This document shows, one piece after another, positions 1 to 8,267 of a stretch of DNA of 52,813 bases; position 1 is the first letter of the stretch; every line of letters starts with the position of its first letter. Source of the DNA: JAGVXD01 sp964554415 (GTDB taxonomy: Archaea; Nanobdellota; Nanobdellia; Pacearchaeales; GW2011-AR1); the NCBI GenBank assembly GCA_964554415.1, contig CAZKON010000002.1, positions 1-52,813 on the forward strand, in the 5' to 3' direction. Under the pieces are notes generated by a model, which saw only the letters and a program-made list of their open reading frames with translations, ran no database searches and was not told where the DNA came from. Both the position numbers and the translations under genes were made by a program.

Positions 1-303
1 GAGAACAGCAGTTCTCGAGGTTTTAAGGTGCGGAGGGCGCATCGTTTTTTTGATGATATTTGATTTTGCAAGCGCAGGCATAATGTCTAAATAACGTGTT
101 GGCACTTCTCCTTTTTCTGCGCTAATAATCTCGTTTCCTAAGTCACTTAGACGATTTATGACTGCAAAAATAAGCATTGCAGCAGCGTGCCTCGTTTTTC
201 CTTCTCCTAGGTCGTTTGCATTTTGAATATTATATCCTCTAATTTCAGTTATATATTTTTCAATATCTGTTATTGCACTACCAATTCGCTCAATATCATA
301 CAT
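1..303 (-). CDS. HEPN-domain (HepT/DUF86-like) protein, 3' end beyond window
   Basis: The reverse strand from 303 stays open to the window edge (101 codons). It starts MYDIERIGSAITDIEKY and continues with a helical segment containing 'HAAAMLIFAVINRLSDLGNEI', which resembles DUF86/HepT HEPN RNases. The start overlaps the stop of the upstream nucleotidyltransferase gene by 8 bases, the usual order for a MNT-HEPN toxin-antitoxin pair. In known pairs the HEPN protein is an RNase and the MNT partner AMPylates it. The last ~22 visible codons are encoded by the dispersed palindromic repeat (bases 1-55), so the natural C-terminus is probably replaced or interrupted. I cannot see whether the frame returns to HEPN sequence beyond base 1. 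Family call is moderate. Confidence 0.6.
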   Translation of the reverse strand, partial: MYDIERIGSAITDIEKYITEIRGYNIQNANDLGEGKTRHAAAMLIFAVINRLSDLGNEIISAEKGEVPTRYLDIMPALAKSNIIKKTMRPPHLKTSRTAVL

Positions 304-676
304 TGTTAATAATCCTCCAGTACATGTTGTGCAGGCGAGGTGCGAAGTCAAGATAATCTCTGATTGTGTTCATGCGTATTGCGTGCAGCGTTCTTTTATT
401 TCTAACAAAAAGAATTTTGCCTTCTTTTACAATTCTGAATTGAATAACAAGCGGGAGACATGAGAAAACACTCATATCAAGTCCATTTTCTTCTTTTTTT
501 AAGAGCGCAAACTCCTGTTCTTCTGTCGCACCTTTTGTAATAACTGCTATGTCAATGTCTGAATCTTGTCTTGCTGTGCCTCTTGCATGGCTTCCGAAGA
601 GGATGATTGCTTCTACATAGGGCAGTTTTTTAAGCTCTCTAACGACTGCTTTTAGTGAATGAGGTTTGAATTTCAT
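296..676 (-). CDS. MNT-type nucleotidyltransferase (antitoxin of HEPN/MNT pair)
   Basis: This is a 126-residue protein with the minimal nucleotidyltransferase signature 'IILFGSHARGTARQDSDIDIAV' near residues 24-45: a GS motif followed by the DxD metal-binding pair. The length fits single-domain MntA-like proteins. It lies directly upstream of the HEPN gene with an 8-base overlap, so the two are translationally coupled. Known MNT partners neutralise HEPN RNases by adding AMP. A TATA-like ATTTAAAT sits about 25 bases before the ATG. The protein has no other domain. Confidence 0.8.
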   Translation of the reverse strand: MKFKPHSLKAVVRELKKLPYVEAIILFGSHARGTARQDSDIDIAVITKGATEEQEFALLKKEENGLDMSVFSCLPLVIQFRIVKEGKILFVRNKRTLHAIRMNTIRDYLDFAPRLHNMYWRIINNV

Positions 677-781
677 GAGATGATGAAAGTAACGAATTAT
701 TTAAATGTGTTTAGAGAGCTGAGTGTGGGACACTCACGCTAAGACCGAATTATTTAAATAGTTGTTCTTTCTTTGGATGAT
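677..781. promoter_or_regulatory. divergent promoter region with two TATA boxes and a hairpin
   Basis: Two copies of GAATTATTTAAAT lie at about 690-702 and 747-759. The first, read on the minus strand, is about 25 bases before the MNT start. The second is about 27 bases before the plus-strand ATG at 782. Between them lies the small hairpin GAGTG-TGGGA-CACTC. Both genes are therefore predicted to give leaderless transcripts. Confidence 0.55.
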
Positions 782-1948
782 ATGAAAGTTGAGGTGCAGG
801 TACCAAGGAAATGGGCTTATGCTCTTTTGATTGTGCTACTTTTTGGAAGCGGGATTTTTGCTGTCTGGGCTTACAAATCAGATTATGCTGCTGCAGGCAC
901 TGAGCCTGTTGCTGATGTAGCAAAATTAGGGCATAGCCCTAATGAGATTGAGGTAAATTTAGGGGGGACAGGAACAGGGACTTGTGAAGGTAAGAAAACA
1001 TTACAGTATGCGATTAAGAATAAGTGTTTGGGGAGTGGGACAACAGGGGGGGGAAGTGGAGGGACAGTAGGAGGTACATGTGCTCGATGTGGGTTTGATG
1101 GCACTTGGGTATATTATGATGATGGTGTTGGTAATGACTTTGGTGTGAGCTGTAAAGATGGTTATGTAATTGGTTGGTGTAATACTCATAGTACTGGACT
1201 AGGTTATTGTGATTGGACAGGAGGAATAGCAAAAAGTTTAAATGAAAATAAGTATCCTACATGGCTTGTTGGAACGCCCATATATACTAAAACTACCGCT
1301 TTATGTAGCGGAGCAGGAGGAGGCGGAACAAATTTCTTAAAATCATATAGTACTGTTTATAGTACACAATCAAATCTTCCTTTTTCTAGTACTTGGGTGG
1401 ATTCTGGCTTACAAATAGCAGTTACTCCTTCTGTTTCAGGTTATAAGTTCTTAATTACTGCGAGTATTATTGCTAAAAATGGGGATGAAACTGGCAGTTG
1501 TGAGGCGGGCTTATTCAAGGATACTACTGAATTAGTTGCACCATTTTTATCGAATGATGGCTCACATTGGGACGCAAGCCCAAGCACAATTAGTTATATA
1601 GACACTGCTACTGATACATCAAGCAGAACTTATAAGGTAAAGGTTAGGGGAAATACAAATGGTGCTTGTCATATTAATATTGCTCCAGGAAATGCAGGAT
1701 ATACTGGGAAATCTACTATGACTATCGTTGAGTTTAGTGAGGGGGGAGGCGGAGGAGGAACTGCTACATTGTATAAAGGCGCCCTTGGATGCGGTGGCGG
1801 AGCAATGACACAAAATTATTGTTATCCGCTGTCTTGTATTACAACAGGGAGTCAACCTGTACTACGGTGGATGGATTGTGATACTGCGGCGTGTACTGGT
1901 ACAATTGGTCCTCCAACGGCCCAATGCAAAAATCTTCCAACTTTATGA
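782..1948 (+). CDS. membrane-anchored Gly/Cys-rich surface protein
   Basis: I chose the ATG at 782 because the TATA box is centred about 27 bases upstream; an in-frame TTG at 773 would add three residues. The 388-residue product has a short basic N-terminus, one hydrophobic segment (about residues 12-30, ALLIVLLFGSGIFAVWAY) and a long exterior region. That region has three or more poly-Gly/Ser-Thr linkers and scattered Cys pairs (CARCGF, CKDGYVIGWC, CDTAAC) that could form disulfides. The motif 'AKLGHSPNEIEV' follows the membrane segment. It has the feel of pilin-tip or fibre proteins, but I cannot assign a family. Probably cell-surface exposed. Confidence 0.7.
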   Translation: MKVEVQVPRKWAYALLIVLLFGSGIFAVWAYKSDYAAAGTEPVADVAKLGHSPNEIEVNLGGTGTGTCEGKKTLQYAIKNKCLGSGTTGGGSGGTVGGTCARCGFDGTWVYYDDGVGNDFGVSCKDGYVIGWCNTHSTGLGYCDWTGGIAKSLNENKYPTWLVGTPIYTKTTALCSGAGGGGTNFLKSYSTVYSTQSNLPFSSTWVDSGLQIAVTPSVSGYKFLITASIIAKNGDETGSCEAGLFKDTTELVAPFLSNDGSHWDASPSTISYIDTATDTSSRTYKVKVRGNTNGACHINIAPGNAGYTGKSTMTIVEFSEGGGGGGTATLYKGALGCGGGAMTQNYCYPLSCITTGSQPVLRWMDCDTAACTGTIGPPTAQCKNLPTL

Positions 1949-1992
1949 TATTTACCGAAAGGTTTATAAAGTTGTAACTTAAGAGTAGATTC

Positions 1993-2865
1993 ATGAAAAA
2001 CAAAGTTTTATCAACAGGAATAGTTACGATGGCACTCGTAGCTGGCTCTTATGCGCAAGAACGCGTCCATGTTAAGTGGGAACCGCGTACGTCTGAAGGC
2101 AAAGCAACACGAGATTTGATTGTTTACCAGCCGAATCAAGTGGTTGCGTATGTGACTAAAGTTAATGGTATTACGAATACGATTGGACTTGGATGGGATA
2201 ATGTTTTTTACCCTTTACCTAAAATATCTACGCGTAACCCTCCTTATGGTACGAATGATTTCTTCTTTGACTCTGTTAGAAATGAACCGTATCGAATGGG
2301 TATGGAAGGATTTGATGAGCATGGAGTTGTTCGTGCTACGAAGTCAATCTTCGATGCCGATGGCAATCATATTTCACGTGGACCTGTGGCTGGTGAGGGA
2401 ATTGGTGCGATTTATGATATTACTCCTTCGTCTCTGGGACGCATGACGCTTGATTTTGCAAATGTTGCCGCTTTTAAACGTGAAGGGTTGCAGCAGAAGA
2501 CATCAAAGGAATCTCTTTCTGTAGCAGTTGTCCCTGCGCTAGAAGCGCGGACGAATCAATGGCGAGGATCGTTCTTGTTATACCCTGAATTTAAACGCGA
2601 TGCACAAGGCGTGCTTGCTCCAGAAGTGTATGTGTCTGGATCTGGAAAGACAAACGATATTGTTGTGTTATATGTGCATGATAACTTTAATTTTACAAAT
2701 GGCATCCCTTTTTATACCAATATCGGCGGCGCGTTTGCTTATAGAGATAGTTCATGGACGAATGTACCTGTACGCGGATATAGTGCAAAGAGTTTTTCAG
2801 TTCCTGAAATTGCGCCTGCAAACCTGACTTCTTCATTCGCGTTAGAAAAGAACGTTGGACAATAG
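1993..2865 (+). CDS. secreted surface-family protein A (290 aa)
   Basis: A clear signal peptide (MKNKVLSTGIVTMALVAGSYA) is followed by a mature domain of about 270 residues. It shares 'PPYGTNDFFFD' with the equivalents 'PHYGIEDYFYP' and 'PFYGTNDIFLG' in the proteins at 5061 and 15804. The C-terminus ends in 'FALEKNVGQ', the family tail that recurs in every fragment in this island (consensus ALE-K/N-K-x-G-Q-stop). A TATA box GGTTTATAAAG is centred 27 bases before the ATG. This appears to be the only intact full-length member with that tail. The function is unknown; a secreted or cell-surface structural role is inferred. Confidence 0.7.
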   Translation: MKNKVLSTGIVTMALVAGSYAQERVHVKWEPRTSEGKATRDLIVYQPNQVVAYVTKVNGITNTIGLGWDNVFYPLPKISTRNPPYGTNDFFFDSVRNEPYRMGMEGFDEHGVVRATKSIFDADGNHISRGPVAGEGIGAIYDITPSSLGRMTLDFANVAAFKREGLQQKTSKESLSVAVVPALEARTNQWRGSFLLYPEFKRDAQGVLAPEVYVSGSGKTNDIVVLYVHDNFNFTNGIPFYTNIGGAFAYRDSSWTNVPVRGYSAKSFSVPEIAPANLTSSFALEKNVGQ

Positions 2866-3199
2866 CACTCTTACTGTAAGTTACTCTGACAATTGCAAAA
2901 TAGCTTTTCATTTGATTCATGCAAGTTGTTCTAGACGAGTCGCTCCAAATACGATGTGGCATAGAGGATAACAATTCAAGATACTACTCACAATCCCTGT
3001 TGCCCGCACTTCCTGCAGTAACAACGTTCCTTTCTTAAAGGGGCGGTAGAGCCAGCATGGAATGCCTAGAGATTCACAGCTATCAACATACTGAACCAGA
3101 TTGGGAAGATTGCAGGGAATCTGTGTGCTGCTCACAAGCATACAACTGGCATCTTCGGGAAAACAGGCGAGCGTGCTAGAGAAGAAAACGGGGCAATAA
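2866..3199 (+). pseudogene. degenerate surface-family remnant ending in the conserved tail
   Basis: No intact gene is visible between 2866 and 3229. Bases 3137-3199 read in frame as S-I-Q-L-A-S-S-G-K-Q-A-S-V-L-E-K-K-T-G-Q-stop, which matches the C-terminal tail of the proteins at 1993 and 5061. The sequence upstream of it is interrupted by stops. The post-stop trailer (AAAGAAAGAGAAACCACGA) resembles trailers after the tails at 10477 and 12691. It is immediately followed by a minus-strand HEPN/MNT module. Confidence 0.55.
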
Positions 3200-3229
3200 A
3201 GAAAGAGAAACCACGATAATGTGTAGTTA

Positions 3230-3907
3230 CTATTTTTCGCGCATTTTGTCTGATACCATTAGCGTTTCTTTGAGTAATATACCTTTGTCGTGAATTACAA
3301 CATGGTGCCTCAGCATCTCCTGATGCAATGGATCTGATATTTTCTTTTTGAAGTTTATTAACGATTCAATTTTTATGCTGGGCTCTGCTTCAAGTGTGAT
3401 AAAAATCTCAAGTAAGCGCTCTTTGTTTTGGACTGAACCTATAGAGAGCTTTGAATAACCATTCAATTTTGATGTCCTTCGAGGTTTTTCAAAGTCCTCT
3501 ATAATAAGTATATCAATATCACTCTCTTTTGTTTCTACACCCTTTGCGTAACTGCCGTAGATTAGCAGTGCTTTTACAGTTGGAAACGCATGAATTATTT
3601 GTTCTGTAATTGGTTTAAGAGAATGATACTTCTGATAGAATGCTTGTCTTTTTTCATTTTCAATCAATGTAAAAATAGAATATATCAGTGATGATGCGGC
3701 ATTTATGAAAAACTGTCTAACGTAAATCCGTTTATTTCCCAACCGCCTTTCATTAAGAGCACCACTACTGACAAGATTGTTGACAATATTTGTTACTGCA
3801 TTTGGTGAGAGCCTTGTTTCTGTAATTATTCCCCGCAGATTGATTCCTGGATAGATTCGAATTGTTTCAAGAATTTTAAGATACGAATGATTGATAAGAT
3901 TAGGCAT
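3230..3907 (-). CDS. HTH-nucleotidyltransferase (MNT) fusion, antitoxin-like
   Basis: This 225-residue protein starts at the ATG at 3907, giving an 8-base overlap with the HEPN stop. The longer frame would need a TTG at 3925. Residues ~10-65 form a winged-helix/HTH ('GIITETRLSPNAVTNIVNNL'). Residues ~110-135 carry the nucleotidyltransferase signature 'LLIYGSYAKGVETKESDIDIL', with GS and DxD. Archaeal MNT proteins with an N-terminal HTH pair with HEPN RNases, and the HTH suggests autoregulation. It is the second gene of a HEPN-MNT operon inserted between two surface-protein remnants. Confidence 0.75.
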   Translation of the reverse strand: MPNLINHSYLKILETIRIYPGINLRGIITETRLSPNAVTNIVNNLVSSGALNERRLGNKRIYVRQFFINAASSLIYSIFTLIENEKRQAFYQKYHSLKPITEQIIHAFPTVKALLIYGSYAKGVETKESDIDILIIEDFEKPRRTSKLNGYSKLSIGSVQNKERLLEIFITLEAEPSIKIESLINFKKKISDPLHQEMLRHHVVIHDKGILLKETLMVSDKMREK

Positions 3908-4403
3908 GTTCTGAATACGAGACAATTTTCTTTGCGATATCGAGCGTTATGCGTGCGTCCTCCCTTGTAAGTTTTTCCCATTCTTCTACGTTGTATTGCC
4001 CGATTTTTCTTAATTGGAATGTAATATCTAATCCAAGTGCGTCGGCGAAAGACTCATGCAACTGAGAAAGCTCTTTGAAGAGGTTTTCTGGAATAATCGC
4101 ATTATGTTTAAGAGCAATGATGAGGCATGAGTGGTCTTTGCAGATTTTGCCTTGTTTTTTGAGTAGAAGTGTATTGGCCGCATGATGAATTGCGTAATAT
4201 GCTTTAATGATTGTCCAATCAAAGCAATTATCTTCATATTCACGCTGCGCGCGATACAAATCGTGCTTTGCTTTCTTCAGATATTTTTCATACAGTCCTT
4301 TCTCTATCTCGATAAATTTCTTTCGTTTTTCACAGTTTTCAAAAAAGGCAGCAATTCCTTCTTTTTTTAAGGGTAGTTTAATTGAAATTTCTTCTATTTT
4401 CAT
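3900..4403 (-). CDS. HEPN-domain protein (toxin partner)
   Basis: This 167-residue, mainly helical protein has the HEPN core 'DWTIIKAYYAIHHAANTLLL' (about residues 62-81) and a second helical pair 'DHSCLIIALKHNAI'. This matches the HEPN family often found next to nucleotidyltransferases. I do not see a perfect R-x4-6-H RNase motif, so it may belong to the less well-defined HEPN subgroup. It is the first gene of the operon with the MNT at 3230. A TATA-like TATATTTAAATG lies just upstream on the minus strand, at the junction with a surface-gene fragment. Confidence 0.7.
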   Translation of the reverse strand: MKIEEISIKLPLKKEGIAAFFENCEKRKKFIEIEKGLYEKYLKKAKHDLYRAQREYEDNCFDWTIIKAYYAIHHAANTLLLKKQGKICKDHSCLIIALKHNAIIPENLFKELSQLHESFADALGLDITFQLRKIGQYNVEEWEKLTREDARITLDIAKKIVSYSEHA

Positions 4404-4462
4404 GATATTTTATTTAGTAACATATGTTACTATTTATAGTATCACTATATTTAAATGTTTTG

Positions 4463-4660
4463 GTGAGCAATTTCGTGTTGCAGCGCAGCTTTGGAGATGC
4501 GCTTGGACCATGGCAGAACGTATACACAAATAGCATTACTATAGATAATCCTTATTGCTCGATAAACTTTGTGGATACTGAAGCAAGAGGAAAGACAGCG
4601 TTCTATCGCGTGGTAGGCATGGACGCGACGATTAAATCTGACAAGACCGCAGCTCCTTAA
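4463..4660 (+). pseudogene. C-terminal fragment of a surface-family protein
   Basis: The reading frame gives 'VLQRSFGDALGPWQNVYTNS', then 'INFVDTEARGKTAFYRVVG', and stops after 'DKTAAP'. It lacks the N-terminal two thirds of the family. The pattern LQRS..W-Q-N-V...FYRV resembles a C-terminal beta-rich module found in many secreted bacterial proteins (L-Q-x-S...NW...FYR). Near copies occur at 12404, 14817 and 15538. The fragment starts abruptly beside the HEPN promoter. Confidence 0.65.
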
Positions 4661-4717
4661 ACGCAATTGACTACACCTTTACAGTGTTAGAGAATATCAT
4701 GAGTTGCAACAAACTTA

Positions 4718-5029
4718 TCATACTTCGTTCAACAATTCTTTTGTATTGAGGATTTTTACGAGAGATTGTTTTTTCATATCTTTATCTTCCGACCAGAGTG
4801 GGCAGTTGAGCTTCAGCGCAAGCGCGAGATATTCAATATCGTCAGCATCGTAAGCTATACTTTTCGCCTGTTCTATATTTTCTTTTATTTTTTCAGTGGC
4901 GTAAAATTGGACTTTTTCATTAAGGATGATAAAAAAGACCATTGCTTCAGTTATTGAAAGCCCAGCTTTTTCCGCAGTCTCTTCACGATGTTCTTTCCAT
5001 TCTTCTTTTACAAAAAGTGGCGCAGCAAT
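4718..5029 (-). pseudogene. 5'-truncated PIN-domain toxin
   Basis: The reverse frame encodes the C-terminal two thirds of a PIN protein: 'AYDADDIEYLALALKLNCPL' and 'WSEDKDMKKQSLVKILNTKEL'. These closely parallel 'SDPDDSDFLALALSTNASI' in the VapC at 36001-36417. The N-terminal part with the first catalytic Asp is missing. Upstream of about 5029 the sequence becomes the promoter and start of the surface gene at 5061. It is a relic produced by recombination or insertion at that junction and is probably not a functional toxin. Confidence 0.7.
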
Positions 5030-5060
5030 ATTTAAATAGTTGTTATTTTGTAGGAGTAAC

Positions 5061-6055
5061 ATGAACAAAAGGACAAAAATGAGTAAATCTCTGGCACTTG
5101 GTCTTGGCTTGATAGTTGCTGCGCTCACTGGAACAGCAGAAGAGAATGTACGTTTTTCTCTTCGCGTTCTTGACAATGTAGGAAAAGAAGTGCGTTGGGT
5201 CGTGCCTGGCACTAACCGAGTTGCCTATACTCTTGAGGGATACGCTGAAAATGTAAGTGTTATGAATAAACCTGCTGTTGCTCTTGCTTGGACCATGACT
5301 CGCCCTGAAGAGTGTACATTACTGAAAATATTCAACCATCTCCTCACTATGGGATTGAGGACTACTTTTATCCGTATGAAATGAGTTCACGTGACAATAA
5401 AATTAAAAATCCTATTGATTCAAACGTCCGACGCACTACAATCTTCAATCCTGATGGAACTATCAAGAATGAGCAGGTGGGAAGGACAACAGGCGGCGGA
5501 GTGTTTACACGTCATACATTCTATGTGCCTAGTGTCATAACAAACTTCTTTACCGGAGAAATTTCGGAACAGACAAATCTGGTAATGCGCACACTTTCAT
5601 ATACAAAAGCGGATGCGCTTGAGGCATATGGTACTAAAAAATCTACGAAAACTCGTTCTCTTCCCATCGCCATTATGCCAGAGAATTATGCTGGAGCGAT
5701 GTTAAAGACAGATGTCAATGATGGGCAAATGCCTGCAAATGATGTTGAGTATCACTTTGGAACAGAAATTAGGAAGGACACGGTGAACGGAAAAACGGTC
5801 GGTTACGAGCCATTTTACGCCGTTGGACCAAAGGCGTATGGAAACTTTGTGTTACAACGCTCAACAAATGACGCGAACGGATATTACATAACTGTTCAAA
5901 CAATTTCACCAGGAACAGCCGGCAGTTTTAATGATAGAGAAGCTTTGACGAACAACTGGAAAAGTGTGTTCTACCGCCTTGTGCCTGAAAACAGCATACA
6001 ACCGGCATCTTCGGGAAAACCGGCGAGAGCGGTAGAGAATAAAGCAGGGCAATAG
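5061..6055 (+). pseudogene. surface-family protein B, frameshifted
   Basis: The first frame (5061-5384) begins with a signal peptide (MSKSLALGLGLIVAALTGTA) and the family N-terminal domain up to 'WTMTRPEE'. Homology then continues one frame over from about 5312 ('ITENIQPSPHYGIEDYFYPY') to the stop at 6055, ending in 'ARAVENKAGQ'. A single-base change near 5300-5312 explains the break. It could be a true pseudogene, a sequencing error or a frameshift switch. A perfect TATTTAAATA box is centred 27 bases before the ATG. Bases 5890-6027 are identical to 14439-14576. Confidence 0.75.
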
Positions 6056-6097
6056 AAAAAGATAAACAGCGACGAGTGTACCGATAAAATAAACAAT

Positions 6098-6460
6098 CTA
6101 CTTTTTCACAAACTCTACGTTCTCAAAATCTTTGAAATCACTGTCGCCAGTAAGGAATTTTATACTGAGGCGCTTCGCTACAGTATAACCAATGACATCC
6201 GGAATCGACATCTTCTTATGTTTTATTTTTATGTCCATGGCTTCTTTAATGTCTTGCCAGAGAACCTTGATAGTATTTGAGCGGAACTTGTCAGTTATCA
6301 TATCTGCTTCAAGTGCAGATTTTTCTTTTTTAAGACCGTAGTTTAATTCAGCGATATTGAAGAGAGTTGTTAGTCCACCTACTTCAGCATAAGATTTGAA
6401 TTTCTCATTTCCATAAGCAATTTCAAACAATGCGTAACTATCGAAGAAGTATTTATTCAT
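6098..6460 (-). CDS. vapC: VapC-like PIN-domain RNase toxin
   Basis: This 120-residue PIN protein has an N-terminal 'YFFDSYALFEI' with the first Asp, 'NIAELNYGL' with the Glu, and 'MSIPDVIGYTVAKRLSIKFLT' followed by 'GDSDF' with the C-terminal Asp residues. The length is normal. It overlaps the upstream vapB by 8 bases. VapC proteins are Mg-dependent RNases acting on tRNA or rRNA and are blocked by VapB. The pair sits directly after the stop of surface gene B and before the transposon. Confidence 0.85.
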   Translation of the reverse strand: MNKYFFDSYALFEIAYGNEKFKSYAEVGGLTTLFNIAELNYGLKKEKSALEADMITDKFRSNTIKVLWQDIKEAMDIKIKHKKMSIPDVIGYTVAKRLSIKFLTGDSDFKDFENVEFVKK

Positions 6461-6677
6461 CCCAGCTTTCTGCTCTCAATTCTTTGAGCATTTGTTTTGT
6501 TGATTTCTTAGAGCGTTTGAGAACGCCAAACGTTTCAAGAAAAGGATTTCTCTTCTTTGTTACGGTTATCTCTAACTGCTCGTTTTCTGAGAGGTCTGCC
6601 TCTTTTACTGCATCCATTGGAACGATGATGCCGAATGAGCGACCCCATCGTTTTAGCTTTGCTTCTACTTCAATCAT
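6453..6677 (-). CDS. vapB: VapB-like AbrB-family antitoxin
   Basis: This 74-residue protein has an AbrB/SpoVT-like swapped-hairpin domain at residues 1-45 ('VEAKLKRWGRSFGIIVPMDAV') and a charged C-terminal tail ('KKSTKQMLKELRAESWDE') that would wrap the toxin. It is the first gene of the vapBC operon. A minus-strand TATA box (GTTTAAATATA) lies about 25 bases before the ATG, which fits a leaderless autoregulated transcript. Confidence 0.85.
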   Translation of the reverse strand: MIEVEAKLKRWGRSFGIIVPMDAVKEADLSENEQLEITVTKKRNPFLETFGVLKRSKKSTKQMLKELRAESWDE

Positions 6678-6711
6678 AGTTATACCGATATAACCATATA
6701 TTTAAACATTT

Positions 6712-6744
6712 GGATGGCGCTGCATTGTAAAGTTAAAGGGACTT
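6712..6744. repeat. left target duplication (6712-6720) and left inverted repeat
   Basis: GGATGGCGC is followed by the 24-bp terminal repeat. Exact partners lie at 10317-10349. Confidence 0.9.
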
Positions 6745-6782
6745 TTAGAAAGGTTTATAGCAGGCATTAACCTCAAGAACCT

Positions 6783-7319
6783 ATGCAAAAAGAGGTGGTG
6801 GCGATCGCGACGAGAGATAATCTTCTTGAGATCGTAAGAGAAGTTTCAAGAAGAATGCTGGAAGTTAAACAACATTTAATTGACCCTTATGAAATATGTT
6901 TCTCTAATAAAAATTTGTCTGAAATAATAGGTAAAGTAATGGAGAAAGTATCTGCAGATATATTCACTAAAAATTTAAGTTATGAAGTAAAAAATGCAAA
7001 GGCAGACAGAGAAGCAGACCTTCATTTTACTAAAATAAATTTGCCTATGGAAATAAAAGTTACTTCTACAACTAACGCTTGGACAGGCGGAGAGTTCAGT
7101 AAAAGAACATTTCATTATTTTATGGTTTCTTGGGGTGGAGATTTTGACGAGTTCTTTGTTTGCGCCGTTAAATTGATGAAAAAAGACTGGAAATCAAATA
7201 TTAGTAAGAATTTTTACGGACCAAGTTTATCACTAAAAAAGCTCGTAAGTAAGAGAGATAAGCTCATTCTTATAGGTAAAATCGATGAAAAAAGGAGGAT
7301 GGTTAGAGAGAAAGTCTGA
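6783..7319 (+). CDS. PD-(D/E)xK nuclease, probable type II restriction enzyme
   Basis: This is a 178-residue protein. The motif 'READLHF...LPMEIKVTST' gives Asp79 and Glu90-x-Lys92, the PD-(D/E)xK catalytic core. It is followed by 'TNAWTGGEFSKR', which resembles the strand after the core in small type II endonucleases. The ATG at 6783 has a TTTATA box about 25 bases upstream, inside the left end of the transposon. A DNA methyltransferase is encoded at the other end of the same element, so a restriction-modification pair is likely although the two genes are not adjacent. The recognition sequence cannot be predicted. Confidence 0.65.
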   Translation: MQKEVVAIATRDNLLEIVREVSRRMLEVKQHLIDPYEICFSNKNLSEIIGKVMEKVSADIFTKNLSYEVKNAKADREADLHFTKINLPMEIKVTSTTNAWTGGEFSKRTFHYFMVSWGGDFDEFFVCAVKLMKKDWKSNISKNFYGPSLSLKKLVSKRDKLILIGKIDEKRRMVREKV

Positions 7320-7396
7320 ACTCATCGGGTTGTAGTGAAAAAAATGAGGGCAGATTTATATAGGTCGAATGGTTCACAATATAGAGAGTTGCTAAA

Positions 7397-7720
7397 ATGA
7401 CAGATAAACCAAAACAGATAAGGGCACTGGATCTTGTAAAACAGGTATTTGAGCATATATATGGAAATCTTACCCTCTTACGATTTAACGTAGAGAAACT
7501 AACACCTGAAAATGGTATTCCAGACAATCTAGACGCAAATAAATGGGAATTAATAGTGAATTTTTATCAAAATCTCCAAGTTCAACAACCTACAAGATAT
7601 AAAGTAGATGTAAATTTGGTGGATAACACAGTTAGTTTTTATTCAATGGATGAAACAGGAACTTCAAAAGATAAAAAACAGACTTGGCAAATTATGAAAA
7701 AAGAAGATGGTAGTCCTTAA
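7397..7720 (+). CDS. hypothetical protein upstream of PIN-like gene (possible antitoxin)
   Basis: This is a 107-residue, soluble, charged protein with no family I recognise. Its last codons overlap the start of the PIN-like gene at 7707 by 14 bases. Such coupling is typical of an antitoxin preceding its toxin, and that role is only inferred from position. There is no signal peptide or membrane segment. It lies within the transposon. Confidence 0.55.
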   Translation: MTDKPKQIRALDLVKQVFEHIYGNLTLLRFNVEKLTPENGIPDNLDANKWELIVNFYQNLQVQQPTRYKVDVNLVDNTVSFYSMDETGTSKDKKQTWQIMKKEDGSP

Positions 7721-8267
7721 TATTAACTATGAACACCAAGATATTGAGAAGAGCGTATTCCCATTTTTCTGTAATGGTATATTATTAGATACAAGTGTCT
7801 TAAAGATATATTTTGATGGATTAATCAAGAATCTTCGTCAAAATAGACAAGATAAGGACTTTCTTTCACTTATCAATATCCTAAATCTATTGAAATTAAA
7901 TGACAAGTGGTATAAGTTTTATATTACTCCACACATACTTACGGAAATTTGTAGGCATATTTACAGCAGTTATGATAAAGATCAAGATTACAGAGAAATA
8001 ATTACACTCCTTTTTCCTATATTAAAGGATGTAAAAGAAGAGAGAGATATAGTTAAAGATAAAATTCTGTCCCGCATAAATCTTGAAAAGCCCATTTTAA
8101 AGATGGGAGACCTATCTTTATTTTTATCGATTGATCAAATAATTAATCAGTCAAGAAAGATAGCCATACTCGTTAAGGATAGAGAGTTTAATCAGGAGTA
8201 TGGGCTTCATCCAAACGTCATGTTAATAGATTTTGAAAAGACTAAATTAGATTTATTGAATAGATAA
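7707..8267 (+). CDS. PIN-like nuclease domain protein
   Basis: This is a 186-residue protein. 'GILLDTSVLKIYFDG' near residues 24-38 has the first PIN Asp, 'FYITPHILTEICRHI' the Glu, and 'KMGDLSLFLSIDQ...AILVKDREF' the C-terminal Asp pair. It is longer than classical VapC and resembles stand-alone PIN families found in mobile or defence contexts. It is translationally coupled to the gene at 7397 and may be a toxin or defence RNase carried as cargo. The minus-strand zinc-ribbon gene overlaps its 3' end by 15 bases. Confidence 0.6.
   Translation: MVVLNINYEHQDIEKSVFPFFCNGILLDTSVLKIYFDGLIKNLRQNRQDKDFLSLINILNLLKLNDKWYKFYITPHILTEICRHIYSSYDKDQDYREIITLLFPILKDVKEERDIVKDKILSRINLEKPILKMGDLSLFLSIDQIINQSRKIAILVKDREFNQEYGLHPNVMLIDFEKTKLDLLNR

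Noticed and set aside
2917..3141. Minus-strand open frame of 74 codons between surface gene A and its tail remnant
   Set aside because: No family match and no TATA at the right distance; it lies in degenerate surface-gene sequence.
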